Source: RGIG8497 sp045593265
GTDB lineage: Bacteria; Bacillota; Clostridia; RGIG6154
NCBI GenBank assembly: GCA_045593265.1
Contig: JAZNWH010000105.1
Coordinates: 1 to 64,000 of the forward strand
DNA: 64,000 nucleotides
Direction: 5' to 3'
Both the position numbers and the translations under genes were made by a program. Positions 43,240 to 52,998 of the stretch are shown piece by piece. Positions within the stretch are counted from its first letter, which is position 1; each line of letters opens with the position of its first letter. The notes beneath the pieces were generated by a model. It was given only the letters and a program-made list of their open reading frames with translations, had not been told where the DNA came from and ran no database searches.

Positions 43240-44871
43240 TTAATACATTCCCATTCCGCCCGGCATACCGCCGCCAGCAGGAGCAGGTGCTTCAGGTTCA
43301 GGCTTATTTGCCACAACACTTTCCGTTGTAAGAACCATTGCTGCAACTGATGCTGCATTCTGAAGAGCACTTCTTGTTACCTTTGCAGGGTCAACAATAC
43401 CACCCTTAATCATATCTTCATATTCTTCAGTTGCTGCATTAAAGCCTACACCTTTTTCAGAAGATTTTACTTTATCAACAACAACAGAGCCTTCTAAACC
43501 TGCATTTGCAACAATCTGCTTCAAAGGTTCTTCAAGAGCCTTTTTAACGATCATTACGCCTGTCTTTTCGTCTCCTGACATTGTTTCAAGAATTTTGTCA
43601 AGAGCAGGAATTGCGTTAATATATGCAGTTCCACCACCTGGAACAATACCTTCTTCAACAGCAGCTCTTGTAGCAGCTAAAGCATCTTCTACACGAAGCT
43701 TCTTTTCTTTCATTTCAGTTTCTGTTGCAGCACCTACTTTAAGAACTGCTACACCACCTGAAAGCTTAGCAAGTCTTTCCTGAAGCTTTTCTCTGTCAAA
43801 TTCAGATGTTGTTTCTTCAATCTGAGCTTTAATCTGATTAATTCTGTTTGTAATTTCCTCAGTTTCACCTGCACCGTTTACAATTATAGTATTTTCTTTC
43901 TGAACTACAACCTGACCTGCACGACCAAGCATATCAACTGTTGCTTCCTTAAGGTCGTATCCGAGTTCTTCTGAAATTACCTGACCACCTGTTAAAATTG
44001 CGATATCACGAAGCATTTCTTTTCTTCTGTCGCCAAAACCAGGAGCTTTAACAGCAACACAAGTAAAGGTTCCTCTTAACTTGTTAACAACCAATGTTGC
44101 CAAAGCTTCGCCTTCAATATCTTCGGCAATGATAACAAGCTTTTTACCTGACTGTACAATCTGTTCAAGTAAAGGAAGAATTTCCTGAATGCTTGTAATT
44201 TTCTTATCTGTGATAAGTAAAAGCGCATCGTCAATAACAGCTTCCATTTTATCTGAATCTGTTGCCATATAAGGTGAAATATAACCTCTGTCAAACTGCA
44301 TACCTTCAACAACATCAACACATGTTTCTGCTGTCTTTGACTCTTCTAAAGTGATAACACCATCTGTTGTTACCTTTTCCATTGCATCAGCAATAAGTTC
44401 ACCGATAGCATCGTCTGCCGCTGAAATTGCAGCAACTCTTGCAATATCTTCCTTGCCCTTAATCTTTTCGCTGCCTGATTTGATTTCTTCTACAACGATT
44501 TCTACAGCTTTTGACATACCCTTCTTAACAATCATCGGGTTTGCACCTGCTGCTACATTCTTAAGACCTTCTCTTACCATAGCCTGTGCAAGAAGTGGAG
44601 CAGTGGTTGTACCATCACCAGCTACATCGTTTGTTTTTGTTGAAACTTCCTTAACAAGCTGAGCACCCATATTTTCAAATGGATCTTCAAGTTCAATTTC
44701 CTTAGCAATAGTAACACCGTCATTTGTGATTAACGGAGTTCCGAATTTTTTGTCAAGAACAACATTTCTTCCCTTAGGACCAAGTGTTACCTTAACAGTA
44801 TCAGCTAATTTATTAATACCTCTTTCAAGGCCTTTTCTTGCTTCTTCGCCAAATAAAATGTCTTTAGCCAT
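43240..44871 (-). CDS. groEL: Chaperonin GroEL
   Basis: A 543-residue 60-kDa chaperonin subunit. The N-terminal VTLGPKGRNVVLDKKFG and VAGDGTTTAPLLAQAM ATP-site motifs are present, and the C-terminal tail is GGMPGGMGMY. It works with GroES, encoded 26 bp upstream, under CIRCE control. AAAGGAAGTAACAAAA precedes the start. Codon usage is more biased than in neighbouring genes, as expected for high expression. Confidence 0.98.
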   Translation of the reverse strand: MAKDILFGEEARKGLERGINKLADTVKVTLGPKGRNVVLDKKFGTPLITNDGVTIAKEIELEDPFENMGAQLVKEVSTKTNDVAGDGTTTAPLLAQAMVREGLKNVAAGANPMIVKKGMSKAVEIVVEEIKSGSEKIKGKEDIARVAAISAADDAIGELIADAMEKVTTDGVITLEESKTAETCVDVVEGMQFDRGYISPYMATDSDKMEAVIDDALLLITDKKITSIQEILPLLEQIVQSGKKLVIIAEDIEGEALATLVVNKLRGTFTCVAVKAPGFGDRRKEMLRDIAILTGGQVISEELGYDLKEATVDMLGRAGQVVVQKENTIIVNGAGETEEITNRINQIKAQIEETTSEFDREKLQERLAKLSGGVAVLKVGAATETEMKEKKLRVEDALAATRAAVEEGIVPGGGTAYINAIPALDKILETMSGDEKTGVMIVKKALEEPLKQIVANAGLEGSVVVDKVKSSEKGVGFNAATEEYEDMIKGGIVDPAKVTRSALQNAASVAAMVLTTESVVANKPEPEAPAPAGGGMPGGMGMY

Positions 44872-44897
44872 TTTTGTTACTTCCTTTCAAATATTAA

Positions 44898-45176
44898 TTA
44901 TAAAATCTTAGCAAGGATATCATCCTGGCTTACAATTCTGTATTCTACGCCATCAAGCTTAACCTTTTTACCTGTATATGAACAGATAACCTTATCACCC
45001 TTAGCTACATCCATAGAAACTAACTTTCCGTCTACCATTTTACCGGGACCTACTTCAACAACCTCTGCAATTTCGGGCTGTTCCTTAGCTGTTCCTGTAA
45101 GGATAATTCCTCCTGCTGTCTTTTCTTCTGCTTCAACCATTTTTATAACAACATTGTCATTTAAAGGTTTAATCAT
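44898..45176 (-). CDS. groES: Co-chaperonin GroES
   Basis: A 92-residue lid of the GroEL chamber. The start IKPLNDNVVIKMVEAEEKTAGGIILT includes the mobile loop, and YTGKKVKLDGVEYRIVSQDDILAKI ends the protein. GGAGGAGAA precedes the ATG. First gene of the groESL operon. Confidence 0.98.
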   Translation of the reverse strand: MIKPLNDNVVIKMVEAEEKTAGGIILTGTAKEQPEIAEVVEVGPGKMVDGKLVSMDVAKGDKVICSYTGKKVKLDGVEYRIVSQDDILAKIL

Positions 45177-45197
45177 TGTTTTCTCCTCCTTCTTCTT

Positions 45198-45224
45198 TTA
45201 GCACTCAAAGCTCACGAGTGCTAA
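45198..45224 (-). promoter_or_regulatory. CIRCE operator (HrcA binding site)
   Basis: TTAGCACTC-N9-GAGTGCTAA, a perfect match to the CIRCE consensus, located between the promoter and the groES ribosome site. It predicts repression by HrcA and heat-shock induction. hrcA itself is not in the window. Confidence 0.97.
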
Positions 45225-45232
45225 CACTATAT

Positions 45233-45260
45233 ATTTTAACATTTTTTTAAAATACTTCAA
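45233..45260 (-). promoter_or_regulatory. groESL promoter
   Basis: On the minus strand TTGAAG, 16 nt, TAAAAT, directly upstream of the CIRCE element. Confidence 0.6.
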
Positions 45261-45363
45261 CTTTTTAAATTCGCTGTTATATCTATTATATGAACATAAT
45301 TGGTAAATTATTCATCCAAAACTATATTTTTCTTAAATTTGCTTAGTTTTTCTTTCATTTTCT

Positions 45364-46371
45364 TCATTTTTCTTCGAAAGATATTCCAAGATAATCGTAA
45401 GCAAGCTTTGTTGCACATCTGCCTCTTGGTGTTCTGTTAATAAACCCGATTTGCAAAAGATAAGGTTCACACACGTCCTCGACAGTATTGCTCTCTTCTC
45501 CTATAGATGCAGAAATAGTTTCAAGACCAACAGGCCCTCCAGCGAAATTCTTTATAATTGTAGTTAAGATTCTTCTGTCTATGTTATCAAGGCCTAATTT
45601 ATCAACCTCCATCATATCCAGCGCAGTATCTGCAATTTCCTTTGTTATAACGCCACTGCCTTTAATTTGTGCATAATCACGTACCCTCTTTAAAAGTCGG
45701 TTTGCAATTCTCGGTGTTCCTCTTGAACGCATTGCAATTTCTTCGGCCCCATCCTTTTCAATTGGAATATTGAGAATTGATGCAGAACGTTCAACTATAG
45801 AAGAAAGCTCCTCTTTGGTATACATTTCAAGTCTTGAAATATAACCAAATCTGTCTCGGAGCGGTGATGAAAGCATACCTGCTCTTGTAGTTGCACCAAT
45901 CAATGTAAATTTAGGTAATGCGACACGAACTGTTTTTGCAGAGACACCTTTACCATAAACTATGTCAATAACAAAATCTTCCATAGCAGGATATAAGATT
46001 TCTTCTACACTCCTGCTCAGACGATGTATTTCATCAATAAATAAAATATCATTGGTATTAAGATTTGAAATTATTGCAGCTAAATCGCCCGGACGCTCTA
46101 TAGCAGGTCCTGAGGTTACTCTTATATTTACGCCCATCTCGTTGGAGATTATACTTGCAAGGGTAGTTTTACCAAGTCCGGGAGGTCCGTAAAGAAGAAT
46201 ATGGTCAAGAGGCTCTTCTCTCATTTTAGCTGCCTCAATAAAAATTTCAAGGTTTTCTTTCGCTTTTTCCTGACCAACATAATCACAAAGACGTCTTGGT
46301 CTTAAAGAGCTTTCTATATCTTCATCCTCTGTGGTAAAGGTAGAAGTTATAAGTCTGTCATCCATTTCCAT
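45364..46371 (-). CDS. ruvB: Holliday junction helicase motor RuvB
   Basis: A 335-residue AAA+ branch-migration motor. Walker A is LLYGPPGLGKTTLASII and Walker B is FIDEIHRLSRSVEE. ATTRAGMLSSPLRDRFG is the sensor region, and the C-terminal winged helix ends with RTPRGRCATKLAYDYLG. It lies 3 bp after ruvA. Confidence 0.98.
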   Translation of the reverse strand: MEMDDRLITSTFTTEDEDIESSLRPRRLCDYVGQEKAKENLEIFIEAAKMREEPLDHILLYGPPGLGKTTLASIISNEMGVNIRVTSGPAIERPGDLAAIISNLNTNDILFIDEIHRLSRSVEEILYPAMEDFVIDIVYGKGVSAKTVRVALPKFTLIGATTRAGMLSSPLRDRFGYISRLEMYTKEELSSIVERSASILNIPIEKDGAEEIAMRSRGTPRIANRLLKRVRDYAQIKGSGVITKEIADTALDMMEVDKLGLDNIDRRILTTIIKNFAGGPVGLETISASIGEESNTVEDVCEPYLLQIGFINRTPRGRCATKLAYDYLGISFEEK

Positions 46372-46374
46372 TTA

Positions 46375-46968
46375 TCAGTTTCCTCTCATATTTTTTAAAG
46401 CCTGAGCTACCATTTCATCAACAGTCCCCGTAAGATTGCTGACAGCTTTTTTTGCTTCCATATTTGTATAACCTAAAACAGTAAGAACTTCTGCAGCCTC
46501 GCTTCTCGGATCACTATCGTCAAAATCTGTACTAACTATATCTACATCTGCGTTTTCAGTTAAATCAAGAGAAATTTTATCCTTAAGCTCAAGGATTATT
46601 CTTCCTGCAGTTTTGGCCCCCACACCCGGAGATTTAGCAATAGCTTTAGCATCGCCTTTCGCAACTGCAACCTTAAACATATCAGGGGTCAATGTTGAAA
46701 GAATTGATATTCCTGCTTTGGGTCCTACCCCAGAAACAGTAATAAGAATTCTGTAAAGTTCAAGTTCATCTCTCGATAAAAAACCGTAAAGTTCCATCAA
46801 ATCTTCTTTTACATTTAAATATGTGTATAACTTTACTTCTTTGCCGATAGCACCAAGCTTATTAATTGCAGAAGATGAAACATTAATCTTGTATCCGATA
46901 CCACTATTTTCTACAACTACATAACCAACACCTGCGTATGTAAGTTCACCTTTTATGTATTCATACAT
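46375..46968 (-). CDS. ruvA: Holliday junction binding protein RuvA
   Basis: A 197-residue protein with an N-terminal OB fold (residues 1-62), two helix-hairpin-helix motifs (ITVSGVGPKAGISIL and IAKSPGVGAKTAGRIILEL) and the C-terminal RuvB-binding domain. Complete. It overlaps ruvC by 8 bp. Confidence 0.97.
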   Translation of the reverse strand: MYEYIKGELTYAGVGYVVVENSGIGYKINVSSSAINKLGAIGKEVKLYTYLNVKEDLMELYGFLSRDELELYRILITVSGVGPKAGISILSTLTPDMFKVAVAKGDAKAIAKSPGVGAKTAGRIILELKDKISLDLTENADVDIVSTDFDDSDPRSEAAEVLTVLGYTNMEAKKAVSNLTGTVDEMVAQALKNMRGN

Positions 46969-47461
46969 TTATATCACCAAGCTTTCCTGTTAAACTGGAA
47001 GAATTTCCGTGGCATATAGCAACAGCTAAGGCATCAGCAGTATCATCGGGTTTAGGTACTGCCTTTAATTTAAGGAACATCTTTACCATCTGCTGCACCT
47101 GATTTTTATCTGCTCTCCCGTAACCGGCTACTGCCTGTTTTATTTGCAGAGGAGTATATTCGTAAATTTTCAGTTTTGCCTGCCTTGCTGCAAGAATTAT
47201 AACACCTCTTGCCTGTGCAACATTTATCGCTGTTGTTGTATTAGTGTTAAAAAAAAGCTCTTCAATTGCAAGCACATCAGGTTTGTAGGCTTCTATTATC
47301 TGTTTTAAACCCATATAAACGGTATTTAATCTGTCAGGGAACTTTTCACCTGCCTCGGTAGTAATTTTCCCATAATCAACAGTTTTGAAATTTGCAGATT
47401 CATAATCTATTACCCCATAGCCAACAATTGCAAAGCCGGGGTCTATTCCAAGTATTCTCAT
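46961..47461 (-). CDS. ruvC: Holliday junction resolvase RuvC
   Basis: A 166-residue RNase H-fold endonuclease. The acidic catalytic residues are in LGIDPG, AIEELFF and KPDDTADALA. The start is an ATG with GGAGTTAATTTT upstream, six codons inside a longer frame. It resolves junctions processed by RuvAB. Confidence 0.96.
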   Translation of the reverse strand: MRILGIDPGFAIVGYGVIDYESANFKTVDYGKITTEAGEKFPDRLNTVYMGLKQIIEAYKPDVLAIEELFFNTNTTTAINVAQARGVIILAARQAKLKIYEYTPLQIKQAVAGYGRADKNQVQQMVKMFLKLKAVPKPDDTADALAVAICHGNSSSLTGKLGDINV

Positions 47462-47555
47462 AAAATTAACTCCAATCAAATAATATTATATTGATATTGG
47501 AGCAAAAAGTCAATAAATGCCACATAAAAATATCCTCTGAACAATAATAAAAATA

Positions 47556-47582
47556 ACGGTGTAAAAACAGGTTTTACACCGT
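47556..47582 (-). terminator. Terminator after the coiled-coil gene (GGTGTAAA type)
   Basis: ACGGTGTAAAAAC and GTTTTACACCGT form an 11-12 bp stem with a tiny loop, followed on the minus strand by TATTTTTATTATTG. Confidence 0.65.
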
Positions 47583-47599
47583 ACAATATTTTCAGAAAC

Positions 47600-48052
47600 T
47601 TAGTTAACTGTTCTTTTATCGTCGCGAACTTTCTGGAGTGCTGTAGAAATTGTATTTTCGAGGTCGTTAAGTGTTTTTGCAACATATTCTTTTGTTGCAA
47701 GACGCATATTTCTTGACTCGTTCTGAGCATTTTCCATAATTTCAGCGGCTTTTTCATTTGCCTTTCTTGTTATCTCATGCTCATTAAGCATCAAATTAAC
47801 CTTATCAGCTGTCTTTCTGATGATTTCATCAGCCTCGTGCTGAGCCTCATCTAAAATCTTCTGTCTGTTTTCAATTACATACTGTGCCTGCTTCAATTCT
47901 TCAGGATAACGTAATCTTATTTGCTCTACAATTTCAAGCAGCTCTGATTTGTCATAAATTGCTTTATGGACAAATGGTATAGCCTTTGCGTCATCTATTG
48001 TCTCTTCAAGAAAATCAACAATATTTATCAAGCTTTCCTGTTCTTTATTCAT
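47600..48052 (-). CDS. Coiled-coil ATPase-like protein of unknown function
   Basis: 150 residues. After about 45 N-terminal residues the protein is a long helix of heptads rich in Glu, Lys, Ala and Gln (YVIENRQKILDEAQHEADEIIRKTADKVN and onward), similar in appearance to ATP synthase subunit b or DivIVA stalks but without their membrane or lipid-binding segments. No ATPase motif is visible. The family is commonly encoded beside coaD in Clostridia. GGAGGATTTTATA precedes the ATG. Function unknown. Confidence 0.65.
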   Translation of the reverse strand: MNKEQESLINIVDFLEETIDDAKAIPFVHKAIYDKSELLEIVEQIRLRYPEELKQAQYVIENRQKILDEAQHEADEIIRKTADKVNLMLNEHEITRKANEKAAEIMENAQNESRNMRLATKEYVAKTLNDLENTISTALQKVRDDKRTVN

Positions 48053-48070
48053 TATAAAATCCTCCTGTGT

Positions 48071-48556
48071 TTATTTCAGATTAACTTTTTCTATTACTGC
48101 TTTTGCTACTCTTTCGGATACCAGCGAGTCAATTTTGCCTCCCAGTTTTGCTACTTCCTTTACGATGCTTGAACTAAGATAAGAATATTCCTGTCCTGTC
48201 ATCATAAACAAAGTCTCAATGTCGGGACACAATTTTTTGTTTATCTGAGCCATCTGAAACTCATACTCGAAATCAGAAACAGCTCTAAGACCTTTTATAA
48301 TTACACTTGCTTTTCTTTCGTACGCATAATCAACCAACAGTTTGTCCTCAAGCAAATGAACTTCAACATTAGGGTATTCTTTTACCTCTTCTTTAAGAAA
48401 ATCCACGCGTTCCTGCATTGTAAACATCGGTTTTTTCTGAGAATTTACCGAAACTGCAACAATAAGCTTATCAAAAATGGCAGCAGACCTTTTAATTATA
48501 TCAAGGTGTCCATAAGTTACAGGATCAAAACTGCCAGGATATATTGCTGTTTTCAT
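48071..48556 (-). CDS. coaD: Phosphopantetheine adenylyltransferase
   Basis: A 161-residue nucleotidyltransferase adding AMP to 4'-phosphopantetheine, the penultimate step of coenzyme A synthesis. YPGSFDPVTYGHLDII holds the TxGH motif and EYSYLSSSIVKEVAKLGG the ISSS motif. Complete. The start overlaps the last base of rsmD. Confidence 0.97.
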   Translation of the reverse strand: MKTAIYPGSFDPVTYGHLDIIKRSAAIFDKLIVAVSVNSQKKPMFTMQERVDFLKEEVKEYPNVEVHLLEDKLLVDYAYERKASVIIKGLRAVSDFEYEFQMAQINKKLCPDIETLFMMTGQEYSYLSSSIVKEVAKLGGKIDSLVSERVAKAVIEKVNLK

Positions 48557-49089
48557 TAACTGTCTCCTTTTTTATAAACCGTAACAAATACACGTCCGTA
48601 TTTTGCTCTTCTCACAGATTTAAAACCATCGTATTCTACAGGTGGCTGCTCTGTTTCAAGTAAAATCACACCATCATCTTCTAAAATTTTTGAAAGTTGA
48701 GGAAAAATATTATCTTCAAGACCTTTGCTGTAAGGCGGGTCAAGAAAAATAATATCAAATTTCTCAGTGTTTGCATCAAGAAAGCTTTCTGCACTTTTAA
48801 GATGTGTAAAAGCATAATTTTCAAGCTTTGTATGTCTCAAATTTTCAACAACACAATCATAGGATTTTTTACTTATATCTACAAAATGACAAACCGACGC
48901 TCCTCGGCTTATAGCTTCAATGCCCAGACTTCCTGAGCCTGCAAAAAGGTCAAGCACCTTAGCATTTTCAAGATAAGGATACAGAATCGAAAAAACAGAT
49001 TCTTTTACCCTGTCAAGAGTAGGACGAACATCTTTAGAGTCAAGCGTCTTTAATTTATGACCTTTGGCAATTCCTGCAACTACTCTCAT
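48556..49089 (-). CDS. rsmD: 16S rRNA (guanine966-N2)-methyltransferase
   Basis: A 177-residue methyltransferase. The start MRVVAGIAKGHKLKTLD and RPTLDRVKESVFSIL are typical. Motif I is VLDLFAGSGSLGIEAISRGA, and the catalytic motif is IFLDPPYSKG. The ATG follows GGAGGGATT. A frame extending 75 nt upstream is not needed. The rsmD-coaD pair is conserved. Confidence 0.95.
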   Translation of the reverse strand: MRVVAGIAKGHKLKTLDSKDVRPTLDRVKESVFSILYPYLENAKVLDLFAGSGSLGIEAISRGASVCHFVDISKKSYDCVVENLRHTKLENYAFTHLKSAESFLDANTEKFDIIFLDPPYSKGLEDNIFPQLSKILEDDGVILLETEQPPVEYDGFKSVRRAKYGRVFVTVYKKGDS

Positions 49090-49228
49090 AATCCCTCCGT
49101 ATGATTGATGTGCATACAAACACATATACATAATACATTTTATACTATTAAAAAAATTTGTCAACCCTTTAAACGAAAAAAAACTTATTTTTTTTATTTT
49201 TTTACGTTTTTTTGAATAAAATTCAATT

Positions 49229-51274
49229 TTAATTTATGATATTACAATTATTATCCATATTATACATATTTTTTATACCAAAATCGATTAATTCCATTTC
49301 TGTATCATCTATTTCCAACGTTCTGTTTACAATCATTTCCCAAGCTTCCTTGGTTTTATATAAAAGCTCTACCTCTGAAACAGGATTGGAATTTTTAAGA
49401 GGCGGCAAACCACTTTGACGTGTACCGAAATAGTCGCCCGGTCCTCTCATTAACAAGTCCTGTTCACTTATATAAAATCCGTCTGTAGAAGATTCTATTA
49501 CTCTCAGCTTACTTATTGTTTCCTGACTTTTAGTATTTGCAACAAGAATACAAAATGATTCTCTCGAGCCTCTGCCAACTCTTCCTCTTAACTGATGAAG
49601 TTGAGAAAGACCAAATCTTTCGGCATTTTCTATAACCATTAAGGACGCATTTGGTACATCGACACCTACCTCAATTACTGTAGTTGAAACAAGAACATCA
49701 AAATCACCGTTTTTAAATGACTCCATCACTGAAACCTTTTCTGTTTCTTTCATTTTACCGTGAAGAAGTCCAACTTTAAGTGGTTTAAGTTTCTGACTTA
49801 AAATATTGGAATATTCAACTGCTGCTTTAAGGTTTTGAGTATCACTTTCTTCAACCATAGGACAAACAACATAGCTTTGCCCCCCACTTTGAGCCTGTTT
49901 CTTTATAAAATTATAAATTCTTTCGTGCATACTCTCGCCAACAAGATATGTTTTTATTTGTTGTCTTCCTGGAGGCAGCTCATCAATTACAGAAACAGCA
50001 AGGTCCCCATACATTATTATAGCCAAAGTTCTTGGAATAGGGGTAGCTGTCATTACCATCAGATGAACATTTTCACCCTTTTCGATTAATTTTTGACGCT
50101 GTCTTACTCCGAAACGATGTTGCTCATCAGCAACCACAAAAGCAAGATTTTTAAAGGTTACGTCAGGCTCAATTAATGCATGCGTTCCTATCAAAACATC
50201 ACATTCTCCACTTTTAGTTGCTTCAATTATGCGCATCTTTTCAGATTTTTTCACCGATGAGGTAAGCAACTCAATTTTTAAATGAGGCATAATTTCTCTG
50301 GCTTTAAGATAGTGCTGTCGCGCCAGAATTTCAGTAGGTGCCATAAGGGCACTTTGCATACCATTCTGTGCAGTTAAATATATTCCCTCCAGAGCAATAG
50401 CAGTTTTACCTGAGCCCACATCTCCCTGAATTAATCTTTTCATTGCTTTGCCTGATTTAAAATCAAGCTTTATCTGTTCCGATACTTTCTTTTGTGCATT
50501 GGTATAAGTAAATTCTAATTTTTCATAAAAGCCTTCGCTGTTAATAGTTTTATAAATTTTCCCACCATTTACCTCTACCGTACGCATTTTATAGAGGCCT
50601 GCCTGAAACAAAAACAATTCTTCAAAAACAAAGCGTCTTCTTGCTCTCAAAGCATTTTCTTCTGTTTCGGGAAAATGTACATTTTTAACGGCATCTACTA
50701 TTCCCATCAAATTAAATTTCTGACGAATGTTTAATGGCAAAATTTCAGGCAATAAACCCGAAAATTTTTCCAAAGCCTCCCAAACAGCTTTCTGCATTAC
50801 TTTTTGAGTAATTCCCTTTGTACTCTTGTATACAGGCAAAATTTTGCCTGTAAATGCTTTTTCATTTTTTAATGTTTCAACAGTAGGGTTACTAAGAACA
50901 AGTTTATTTTGATTTTTTGATATCTTACCGAAAAATATGTATTCTGTTCCTGAACGCAGGGTTTTCTCCATAAAACGATTGTTGTACCATACAACTCCTA
51001 TTTCTCCACTTTCGTCAAAAACATTTCCCTGAGATATAAGCATTGACTTTCTGACTCTTATATTCTTGATTCTGTTTTTTAAAGTAGCTTTTACGCATAC
51101 CTCCATCCCCTCACACAAACTGTCTATTGACACAAATTCGCTTCTGTCCTGATATCTTACGGGGAAGGCAAAAAGAAGGTCATAAACAGAGTTTATTCCC
51201 AATAGCGAAAATACAATTTTCCTTTTTTCTCCAACGCCACTTAAGTCAGTAAGAGGCATATTTAGTATATTCAT
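49229..51274 (-). CDS. recG: ATP-dependent DNA helicase RecG
   Basis: A 681-residue helicase that remodels stalled forks and Holliday junctions. The N-terminal wedge domain is an OB fold. The motor has Walker A GDVGSGKTAIAL, VADEQHRFGVRQRQ and MTATPIPRTLAI, and later QLRGRVGRGSRESFC. Complete for the family. Confidence 0.97.
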   Translation of the reverse strand: MNILNMPLTDLSGVGEKRKIVFSLLGINSVYDLLFAFPVRYQDRSEFVSIDSLCEGMEVCVKATLKNRIKNIRVRKSMLISQGNVFDESGEIGVVWYNNRFMEKTLRSGTEYIFFGKISKNQNKLVLSNPTVETLKNEKAFTGKILPVYKSTKGITQKVMQKAVWEALEKFSGLLPEILPLNIRQKFNLMGIVDAVKNVHFPETEENALRARRRFVFEELFLFQAGLYKMRTVEVNGGKIYKTINSEGFYEKLEFTYTNAQKKVSEQIKLDFKSGKAMKRLIQGDVGSGKTAIALEGIYLTAQNGMQSALMAPTEILARQHYLKAREIMPHLKIELLTSSVKKSEKMRIIEATKSGECDVLIGTHALIEPDVTFKNLAFVVADEQHRFGVRQRQKLIEKGENVHLMVMTATPIPRTLAIIMYGDLAVSVIDELPPGRQQIKTYLVGESMHERIYNFIKKQAQSGGQSYVVCPMVEESDTQNLKAAVEYSNILSQKLKPLKVGLLHGKMKETEKVSVMESFKNGDFDVLVSTTVIEVGVDVPNASLMVIENAERFGLSQLHQLRGRVGRGSRESFCILVANTKSQETISKLRVIESSTDGFYISEQDLLMRGPGDYFGTRQSGLPPLKNSNPVSEVELLYKTKEAWEMIVNRTLEIDDTEMELIDFGIKNMYNMDNNCNIIN

Positions 51275-51300
51275 ATTCTGATTCTACCTTTAAAACAAAT

Positions 51301-51330
51301 GCGGTGTAAAAATCTTGATTTTACACCGCT
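51301..51330 (-). terminator. Terminator after the FakA-like gene (GGTGTAAA type)
   Basis: GCGGTGTAAAAATC pairs with GATTTTACACCGC with one bulged base and a 2-nt loop, followed on the minus strand by ATTTGTTTTAAAGG. Confidence 0.65.
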
Positions 51331-51337
51331 AATATTC

Positions 51338-52984
51338 TTACTCGATTGAAATATAGTAATAATATAGTGCCTGACCGCCCGGATATATATTAACCGAAAC
51401 ATCAGGATACTTTTCACAAAGCAAGCTTTCAATAGCTTCACTTTGCTCCTGAGTTACATCCTTACCTGCGAACAGTGAAATTTCTGATGTGTCCGAGTCA
51501 ACCATGTTTTCAATAACTTCCTGGCAAATTGAATTAACATCTTCACCTACAGCTTTTATTTTACCTTCAACAAGACCCATTACATCGTCCTTGTGAATTT
51601 CCAGACCTTCAATCTCGCAATCTCTTGCTGCAAATGTAACAGAACCCGACTTAACCGACTGAGCAGCCGCAAGCATTGACTCCTCATTCTCCTGTGCTGT
51701 GTTATCTTCTTCAAAAGCCATTAAAGCACTTATTCCCTGAACAATAGTTTTAGTAGGAATAACTACAACATTTTTGCCGCTCATTTCCTGTGCCTGCTGA
51801 GCTGCCATAATAATATTTTTATTATTTGGAAATACAAATATTGTTCCGGCATTAAGCTTTTCTATTTCACTTATAAAATCATCTGTAGAAGGGTTCATTG
51901 TCTGTCCGCCTCTGATTATACCGTCGCAACCGAGTTCTTCGAAAAGCTGAACTATTCCATCGCCATTGGCAACGGTAATGAAGGCATTTTCTTTAAAAGG
52001 AACAGGTGCTTTCTGCTCTGAAGATACATCTTTTTTTACAGCATCTTCAGCATCACCATAACTCGAATGCTCGCTCTGTTCACGCATATTATCAATTTTT
52101 ATATTAATAATAGAACCATGCTCCATAGCTTCGTTAAGTACAGTACCGGGCTGATCTGAATGCACATGCACCTTGATTATATCTTTGTCATTGATAACAA
52201 GAACACAATCACCAATACATTCGAGCGTTTTTCTCAATGCTTTCCAATTGGATTTTTTTGCTTTTTCCTTCTTAATAAGGAATTCTGTGCAATATCCGAA
52301 TTTTATATCAGATGTATCAATTACAGCTTCTTTCTTAACAGTTACTGTTTCTTCATCTTCTGCTGAAACAACTTCTCCATTTTCAAGATAGTACAGCGCA
52401 CCCTCTAAAAGAAGCATCAAGCCTTTGCCACCTGAATCAACAACGCCTGCACTTTTTAAAGCAGGTAAAAGCTCAGGAGTTCTTTCAAGAGATGCGTTTC
52501 CGCATTCAACAGCTTTTTTGAGAAATTCTTTAACATCATCGCCCTCAAATTCAGCAACACCCTCATACATTTCTCTCGCTACTGTTAAGATTGTACCTTC
52601 CTGAGGCTTCATAACAGCTTTATATGCGTGCTTTTGTGCATTATAAAGCATCTTTTTCGCAATATCAACATTAATCTCGGTAACATTTTCCAAAGCCTTT
52701 GCATAGCCACGGAAAAACTGAGATAAAATTACACCCGAATTACCCCTTGCACCACGAAGTGAAGCAGTCGAAGAATAAGACGCAACCTCTGAACAGGTAT
52801 CGTAATCAACACCTGATAATTCTCTCTTAACTGCCATTATTGTGAGTGCCATATTTGTACCTGTATCGCCATCGGGAACAGGAAACACATTAAGTTCGTC
52901 AACAAGCTTTTTATGATTACAAAGGTTATTTGCACCTGAAATAATCATTTGCTTGAATACACTGCTATTTACAGTGCTACTCAA
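51338..52984 (-). CDS. DAK2-domain fatty acid kinase-like protein (FakA/YloV)
   Basis: About 548 residues. The N-terminal DhaL-type kinase domain carries FPVPDGDTGTNMALTI (metal-binding Asp triplet) and SLRGARGNSGVILSQFFRG. The middle and C-terminal domains match FakA, which phosphorylates fatty acids held by FakB carriers for phospholipid synthesis. The TTG start at 52984 is 7 nt after CGGAGGTGG. No fakB gene is in the window. It is directly downstream of an Asp23 protein, a conserved Firmicutes pairing. Confidence 0.88.
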   Translation of the reverse strand: MSSTVNSSVFKQMIISGANNLCNHKKLVDELNVFPVPDGDTGTNMALTIMAVKRELSGVDYDTCSEVASYSSTASLRGARGNSGVILSQFFRGYAKALENVTEINVDIAKKMLYNAQKHAYKAVMKPQEGTILTVAREMYEGVAEFEGDDVKEFLKKAVECGNASLERTPELLPALKSAGVVDSGGKGLMLLLEGALYYLENGEVVSAEDEETVTVKKEAVIDTSDIKFGYCTEFLIKKEKAKKSNWKALRKTLECIGDCVLVINDKDIIKVHVHSDQPGTVLNEAMEHGSIINIKIDNMREQSEHSSYGDAEDAVKKDVSSEQKAPVPFKENAFITVANGDGIVQLFEELGCDGIIRGGQTMNPSTDDFISEIEKLNAGTIFVFPNNKNIIMAAQQAQEMSGKNVVVIPTKTIVQGISALMAFEEDNTAQENEESMLAAAQSVKSGSVTFAARDCEIEGLEIHKDDVMGLVEGKIKAVGEDVNSICQEVIENMVDSDTSEISLFAGKDVTQEQSEAIESLLCEKYPDVSVNIYPGGQALYYYYISIE

Positions 52985-52998
52985 AACAACCACCTCCG

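Noticed and set aside
44726..44911. Short plus-strand open frames opposite groEL and groES
   Set aside because: They are antisense shadows of highly conserved chaperonin codons, without ribosome sites.
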